Origin: Candidatus Latescibacterota bacterium
GTDB taxonomy: Bacteria; Latescibacterota; MVCY01
Direction of reading: 5' to 3'
Length of the DNA stretch: 8,778 nucleotides
NCBI GenBank assembly: GCA_030629295.1
Contig: DAOVPH010000062.1
Location: forward strand, 1 to 8,778
Shown here: in pieces, positions 4,947 through 8,778 of the stretch
Layout of the letters: each line of letters starts with the position of its first letter
Numbering within the stretch: the first letter of the stretch is position 1
Notes under the pieces: generated by a model
What the model saw: the letters and a program-made list of their open reading frames with translations, nothing else
Databases searched by the model: none
Told to the model about the DNA's origin: nothing
Translations under genes and position numbers: made by a program

Positions 4947-6836
4947 GTTGTCACGGAATTGTTTTCTGTACAAAACTCGGTAGAGTCCATCTTCTTTCAT
5001 TAATTGCTGATGAGAGCCCTGTTGAACGATCCGTCCGCCGTCTAAGACAACAATCCGGTCGGCGTTCTGTACTGTAGAGAGCCTGTGAGCGATCACTATG
5101 GAGGTTCGCCCTTTTATGAGGTGCGTGATCGCTTCCCGCACCAACAGTTCTGCCTCGGTATCCAACGCCGATGTGGCTTCGTCGAAGATCAACAGGGCCG
5201 GATTTTTCAGTATGGCTCGGGCGATGGCCAGCCTCTGTCTTTCCCCCCCAGAGAGCCTTACGCCTCGGTCGCCGATCAATGTCTGATACCCCTGGGGCAG
5301 TTTCAGGATAAAATCGTGGGCATTGGCCGCCTTAGCCGCTCGCATCACTTCCTCTTCGAGTATTTGAGGGGTGCCGTAGGCGATGTTGTTCCAGACCGTG
5401 TCGTTGAAAAGTATCGTCTCCTGAGTGACAATTCCCATTAAACGGCGAAGCGAGCCGATCTCGATCTTCTTAAGGTCTGTTCCGTCTATCTCTACTCTTC
5501 CCCGATAGGGGTCGTAGAATCTGGGAATTAAGTCCACTAAGGTTGATTTACCCGAACCGGTAGGTCCAACCAGTGCCAGTGTCTCTCCTGCTTTTATCTC
5601 TAAGTCAATGTCTTTCAAAACATCATTCCCATCCTCATACCAGAACCAGACATCTACAAATCTGATCCTCTCGGTGATGTCTGTTATGCGGATCGCTCCA
5701 TCGCTGTTCCGAATGGAGGGACGGGTATCCAGAACCTCAAATATTCTTTCTCCTGCAGCCAGCCCTTCCTGAATCTGGTTGTTAGCCCGTCCCAGTCTCT
5801 TCAAGGGGTCAGTTAGGCAGAACAGAAACGCCAGAAAGCCGATAAACTCCTTTGGGGCTAACAATCCGCCTTCCAGCACTTGAAGGCCGCCGTAGAACAA
5901 CAGTAGCAGTCCCACTGCTGTCCCCCAGAATTCGGTCACCGGCGATGCCAACTTCGCCACTCTAATGCGTTTCCTGACTGTACTGAAGTACCGCTGGGTC
6001 GCTTGACGGAACTTGGCAATCTCAAACCTCTCCATGGCAAAGGCTTTCACCACTCTAATCCCAAAGATCGTCTCCTGCAGGACCGAGGTTATATCTGCCA
6101 TTCTCCCCTGGGAACGGGCACTGTATTTCCGAAGTTTTAGTCCAATTTTAGCAATAATCCACAGAGTTACAGGCAGCACCGCTATCACGAATAAAGTCAG
6201 CTTCCAACTGAGGATAAGAAGAATCCCCAGATAAAAAATGGCCAGGAAAAGATCTTGAACCAGGGTGGTGAAGACCACCCGGAGACTTCGGTTGAGGACC
6301 CCTACATCGTTAGTCACCCGGGAGATTAAAACCCCAGCCCGGTTTTTATCAAAATAGCCCAAGGGCAGATCCTGGAAGTGCCCATAGAGGCTGTTCCTGA
6401 AATCTCTGGCCACTCCTTCCTCCACATGAACTATCAGATATGCGTGGAGGTAGCCGAAGAGGCTTTTCAAAAAAACGGCCAATGCCAGAACCAGACAGAG
6501 GTGCTTCAGGGTCTGCCTCTTTGTCGCTCCCCCGATTAGCTGATTCGTCTTGCTTTCAAGCTTTAACTTCAACCTCTCTAAGAAGGGAATCTTAGGTTTC
6601 AAGTCCCTATCCTCTATCTGTTTCTGTTCAGGCACCTGGGATTTGCTGAGCAGGTTTTCAGTCTGGGGGTTTTCAATGACTGTCCCCGGGGTTGAGAAGA
6701 TGGTTTCCACAAAGGGTATAGCCATCCAGAGGCTTACGCTGCTCAACAGGGCAAAAAAGACCGCAGACACTATTGAACCCAACAGACAGAGCCAATAGGG
6801 CCTAACACGGGCTAATATTCTCAAGAAGGTCTTCAT
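4923..6836 (-). CDS. msbA: MsbA-like ABC exporter, fused membrane and ATPase domains
   Basis: This inner-membrane homodimeric exporter of the MsbA/lipid flippase type probably moves lipid A core or another large lipid across the inner membrane; the substrate is inferred. At 637 aa it is longer than E. coli MsbA (582 aa). The membrane domain has about six helices (near 14-42, 112-137, 186-210, 211-231, 303-322 and 328-345). A hydrophilic stretch of about 60 residues, rich in Lys and Glu, lies between the first two helices (about 50-108) and accounts for the extra length. The ATPase domain spans about 390-630: aromatic Tyr400 of the A-loop, Walker A GPTGSGKST (424-432), Q-loop Gln472, signature LSGGERQR (528-535), Walker B LLIFDE (548-553), D-loop SALD and switch His584. 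All catalytic residues are intact, so it should be active. Its ATG overlaps the radA stop, and its 3' end overlaps pfkA. Other lipid or peptide exporters of the same subfamily cannot be excluded. Confidence 0.9.
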   Translation of the reverse strand: MKTFLRILARVRPYWLCLLGSIVSAVFFALLSSVSLWMAIPFVETIFSTPGTVIENPQTENLLSKSQVPEQKQIEDRDLKPKIPFLERLKLKLESKTNQLIGGATKRQTLKHLCLVLALAVFLKSLFGYLHAYLIVHVEEGVARDFRNSLYGHFQDLPLGYFDKNRAGVLISRVTNDVGVLNRSLRVVFTTLVQDLFLAIFYLGILLILSWKLTLFVIAVLPVTLWIIAKIGLKLRKYSARSQGRMADITSVLQETIFGIRVVKAFAMERFEIAKFRQATQRYFSTVRKRIRVAKLASPVTEFWGTAVGLLLLFYGGLQVLEGGLLAPKEFIGFLAFLFCLTDPLKRLGRANNQIQEGLAAGERIFEVLDTRPSIRNSDGAIRITDITERIRFVDVWFWYEDGNDVLKDIDLEIKAGETLALVGPTGSGKSTLVDLIPRFYDPYRGRVEIDGTDLKKIEIGSLRRLMGIVTQETILFNDTVWNNIAYGTPQILEEEVMRAAKAANAHDFILKLPQGYQTLIGDRGVRLSGGERQRLAIARAILKNPALLIFDEATSALDTEAELLVREAITHLIKGRTSIVIAHRLSTVQNADRIVVLDGGRIVQQGSHQQLMKEDGLYRVLYRKQFRDNSDGEDFD

Positions 6837-8191
6837 TTTTGGTTAACCGCCTTATTCAGGGCTTCTCTCACCTTTTTGACACCAATTATCTCTATCTCTC
6901 CGACTCCGTTGCACTCTTTTAGATTCCCCTGGGCCAGCAGGCATCTTTTGAATCCCAGTTTCTGGGCCTCCCTGATCCTTCTCTCCACCTGGCTTACCGG
7001 GCGCACCTCACCACCCAACCCTATCTCTCCTATGGCCACCGTGTAGGGGTCGACAGGCAGATCCCGGAAGCTGGAGGCGATGGCCAGGGCGGCGGCCAAG
7101 TCCGCCGAGGGTTCTTCTATTCTCAGTCCGCCTGTTACCTTAAGAAAGATATCCTGAGCCCCTAAGTGAAGGCCTACCCTCTTCTCCAGCACGGCGATGA
7201 GGATCGAGAGTCGCCTCTGCTCTAAACCGGTAGTCACCCGTTGGGGATAGCCAAAGTTAGTTGGACCAACCAGGGCCTGGATTTCTGCCAGAAGGGGTCT
7301 GGTCCCCTCGATGCTGCAGGCTATGGCACAGCCGGGTTCTCCTTCGGACCTGTCCGCCAGAAACACCGCCGAAGGGTTCTCTACCCCTACCATCCCCGAT
7401 TCCCGCATCTCAAATACACCGATCTCATTGGTGGAGCCAAAGCGATTCTTGACCGCCCGCAGAATACGGTAGCAGTGGTGCTGGTCCCCCTCTAAATAGA
7501 GGACCGTGTCCACCATGTGCTCCATTACTTTAGGACCAGCTATGCTTCCCTCTTTGGTGACATGCCCGATCAGAAAGACCGGCAGATCCGTCCGTTTGGC
7601 CAACTGGGTCAGCAGACCGGTAGACTGCCGCACCTGGGCTATACTCCCTGCCGAGCTCTCCAGTTGTGGACACTGTACTGTCTGCACGGAATCAATAATT
7701 AACAGCGAGGGAGAGAATTTCTCAATGTAAGAGATGATCTTCTCTAAGTCGGTCTCTGCTAACACAAAAAGGTTGGGAGTCACGCAGTCAACCCGTTCGG
7801 CTCGCATTTTGATCTGTCTTGCCGACTCCTCCCCTGAGACGTAGAGCACTTTCGCGTTGTTGGAGCTTAGTTCTCCGGCGACCTGAAGCAAGAGAGTTGA
7901 TTTGCCAATTCCTGGGTCTCCCGCTACTAACACCACCGAGCCGGGAACTATCCCTCCACCCAGAACCCTATCGAACTCCGATACCCCCGTCTGCTGGCGG
8001 GGTTCTCCCTCGGTGACCACCTGGGTGATCGGAGTCGGCGGCTCGCTGGAGAAACGGCCAGGCCCTATTTGCAGCTCTGGTACCTCCTCGGCACAGGTGT
8101 TCCAGGCACCGCATTCGGGACATCTGCCGAACCAGCGGGGTGCCACCGCACCACAGGACTGACATACATATCTTGATTTTGCCTTTGCCAT
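6833..8191 (-). CDS. radA: DNA repair protein RadA (Sms), branch-migration ATPase
   Basis: RadA is a RecA-like hexameric ATPase that extends heteroduplex and processes recombination intermediates alongside RecA. At 452 aa it is of normal length. The N-terminal zinc finger has Cys10, Cys13, Cys24 and Cys27 (CQSCGAV...GRCPECGAW). The RecA-like core spans about 60-270 with Walker A GDPGIGKST (91-99, Lys97), Walker B LLIIDS (163-168) and the RadA-specific KNRFG motif (248-252). The C-terminal Lon-protease-like domain runs from about 275 to 450, including TGGLRIEEPSADLA. Like other RadA proteins it should be non-proteolytic and act as an assembly scaffold. The ATG has AAGGT about 12 bases upstream, and no good promoter is visible in the 65 bp before it. 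The stop codon overlaps the msbA start (ATGA), so the exporter is probably translated by coupling. Confidence 0.96.
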   Translation of the reverse strand: MAKAKSRYVCQSCGAVAPRWFGRCPECGAWNTCAEEVPELQIGPGRFSSEPPTPITQVVTEGEPRQQTGVSEFDRVLGGGIVPGSVVLVAGDPGIGKSTLLLQVAGELSSNNAKVLYVSGEESARQIKMRAERVDCVTPNLFVLAETDLEKIISYIEKFSPSLLIIDSVQTVQCPQLESSAGSIAQVRQSTGLLTQLAKRTDLPVFLIGHVTKEGSIAGPKVMEHMVDTVLYLEGDQHHCYRILRAVKNRFGSTNEIGVFEMRESGMVGVENPSAVFLADRSEGEPGCAIACSIEGTRPLLAEIQALVGPTNFGYPQRVTTGLEQRRLSILIAVLEKRVGLHLGAQDIFLKVTGGLRIEEPSADLAAALAIASSFRDLPVDPYTVAIGEIGLGGEVRPVSQVERRIREAQKLGFKRCLLAQGNLKECNGVGEIEIIGVKKVREALNKAVNQK

Positions 8192-8256
8192 ATTATCGAA
8201 TTACCTTAATTTCAAAAAGTTCAAAGATTGCCTAAATTTCAAAAAAAATTGGCAAT
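8192..8256 (-). other. Short A/T-rich spacer between the oxidoreductase and radA genes
   Basis: The 65-bp gap contains AATTTCAAAAA twice (8209-8219 and 8235-8245). A weak hairpin sits directly behind the oxidoreductase stop: ATTGCC (8227-8232) pairs with GGCAAT (8251-8256), continued by AATTT/AAATT after a 2-base bulge. The stem is A/T-rich and lacks a clean U-run, so it is not a convincing terminator. No good -35/-10 pair for radA was found, so co-transcription with the upstream gene is plausible. Confidence 0.35.
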
Positions 8257-8778
8257 TTACAATTGAATCGGTCTGCCCTGTGCGATTGACTGATTTGCCG
8301 CCAGGGTGACTCTCAAAGTCTGGACTGCATCAGCGTAGGTGGACTTGATCTTTGAGGGGTTTTTTGACCGCACTGCCTCAATAAATGTTTTGTTTTCCTC
8401 AAAGTAGGGGTCGTTCTGATTCTCGATAATCTCTTTTCGTGCCGGTTCAAAGACGGTCAATTGCCCTGAAGTGAACTCGACCGTCAGGTCGCGGGTATAG
8501 ACTGTAAGCCCGGCATAGGAACTTTGAGGAGCGATGCAGGCCGAAGTGATTGTGCAGACTGCACCGTTGGCAAAGGTGAGGGCCACAGTGCTGGCGTCGT
8601 GCACATCAAAGTTGGGGACGTCGAGCATGCTCCCGGAGCTGGCAGTAGCATAGACAGTCTTTACCTGGCCCAACAGGTAACGAGCCAGGTCGAAGATATG
8701 GGTGGTCTGCTCTACTATCTGCCCGCCGCTTTGAGACATCACTCTCCACCAGGGAACCCCGGGCATCCCGCCGATAAA
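8257..8778 (-). CDS. Gfo/Idh/MocA-family oxidoreductase, C-terminal part (gene cut by window edge)
   Basis: This is the C-terminal domain of an NAD(P)-dependent sugar or inositol dehydrogenase-like enzyme; the substrate is unknown. The frame is open to the last base, so the visible 173 residues (beginning FIGGMPGVPWWR) are the tail of a longer protein, usually 320-400 aa in this family. The methionine at 8766 is internal. The segment SGGQIVEQTTHIFDLARYLLG carries the conserved GG and the His-x-x-Asp of the substrate site (His27 and Asp30 of the visible part). It is followed by the family's beta-sheet domain (VHDASTVALTFANGAVCTITSACI) and a closing helix, FEENKTFIEAVRSKNPSKIKSTYADAVQTLRVTLAANQSIAQGRPIQL. 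The Rossmann NAD-binding half lies outside the window. Its stop is 65 bp before radA on the same strand. Confidence 0.88.
   Translation of the reverse strand, partial: FIGGMPGVPWWRVMSQSGGQIVEQTTHIFDLARYLLGQVKTVYATASSGSMLDVPNFDVHDASTVALTFANGAVCTITSACIAPQSSYAGLTVYTRDLTVEFTSGQLTVFEPARKEIIENQNDPYFEENKTFIEAVRSKNPSKIKSTYADAVQTLRVTLAANQSIAQGRPIQL

Noticed and set aside
5085..5441. Plus-strand open frame of 118 codons inside the exporter gene
   Set aside because: It is antisense to the ATPase domain, where all the conserved ABC motifs lie on the minus strand.

Overview
The window is a stretch of ordinary bacterial chromosome with eight protein genes, no tRNA or rRNA, no CRISPR array and no transposase. 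The organism looks like a Gram-negative (diderm) bacterium. It has a periplasmic HtrA/Do protease with two PDZ domains and an MsbA-like lipid exporter. Its principal-type sigma factor is short (285 aa), with no region 1.1 and no non-conserved region, and ends in an RLRHASRSRLL tail. That sigma architecture is familiar from the Bacteroidetes/Chlorobi (FCB) side of the tree and from related uncultivated candidate phyla (KSB1, Latescibacteria and Poribacteria-like groups). The phylum is inference. The compound GTAGGGGC palindrome behind the sigma gene also fits such genomes, from memory rather than from a search.

Layout, plus strand. Positions 13-1533 encode a Do-family serine protease. After a 97-bp leader with an imperfect 26-bp-spaced direct repeat comes the sigma factor gene (1631-2488, GTG start). 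A 307-bp non-coding gap follows. It holds a 58-bp double-hairpin palindromic element (2547-2604), three smaller dyads, and a good housekeeping promoter (TTGACA-17-TATTTT, 2722-2750). That promoter should drive eda (KDPG/KHG aldolase, 2796-3437) and ssb (3474-3893). A strong hairpin terminator (3914-3950) closes the pair. It lies only 27 bp before the likely true pfkA start at 3978, so pfkA (to 4946) has no visible promoter of its own.

Layout, minus strand. pfkA converges with, and overlaps by 24 bp, an MsbA-type ABC exporter gene (6836-4923). The exporter start codon overlaps the stop codon of radA (8191-6833) in an ATGA junction, so the two are probably translationally coupled. Upstream of radA by 65 bp is the 3' part of a Gfo/Idh/MocA-family oxidoreductase gene (8778-8257) that runs off the window.

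Together the genes cover envelope quality control (protease), transcription (sigma), sugar catabolism (eda, pfkA), genome maintenance (ssb, radA) and lipid export (msbA). I found no convincing undescribed system. The points that reward a second look are the palindromic element, the terminator wedged in front of pfkA, the tail-to-tail gene overlap, and the repeats ahead of the sigma and eda genes.
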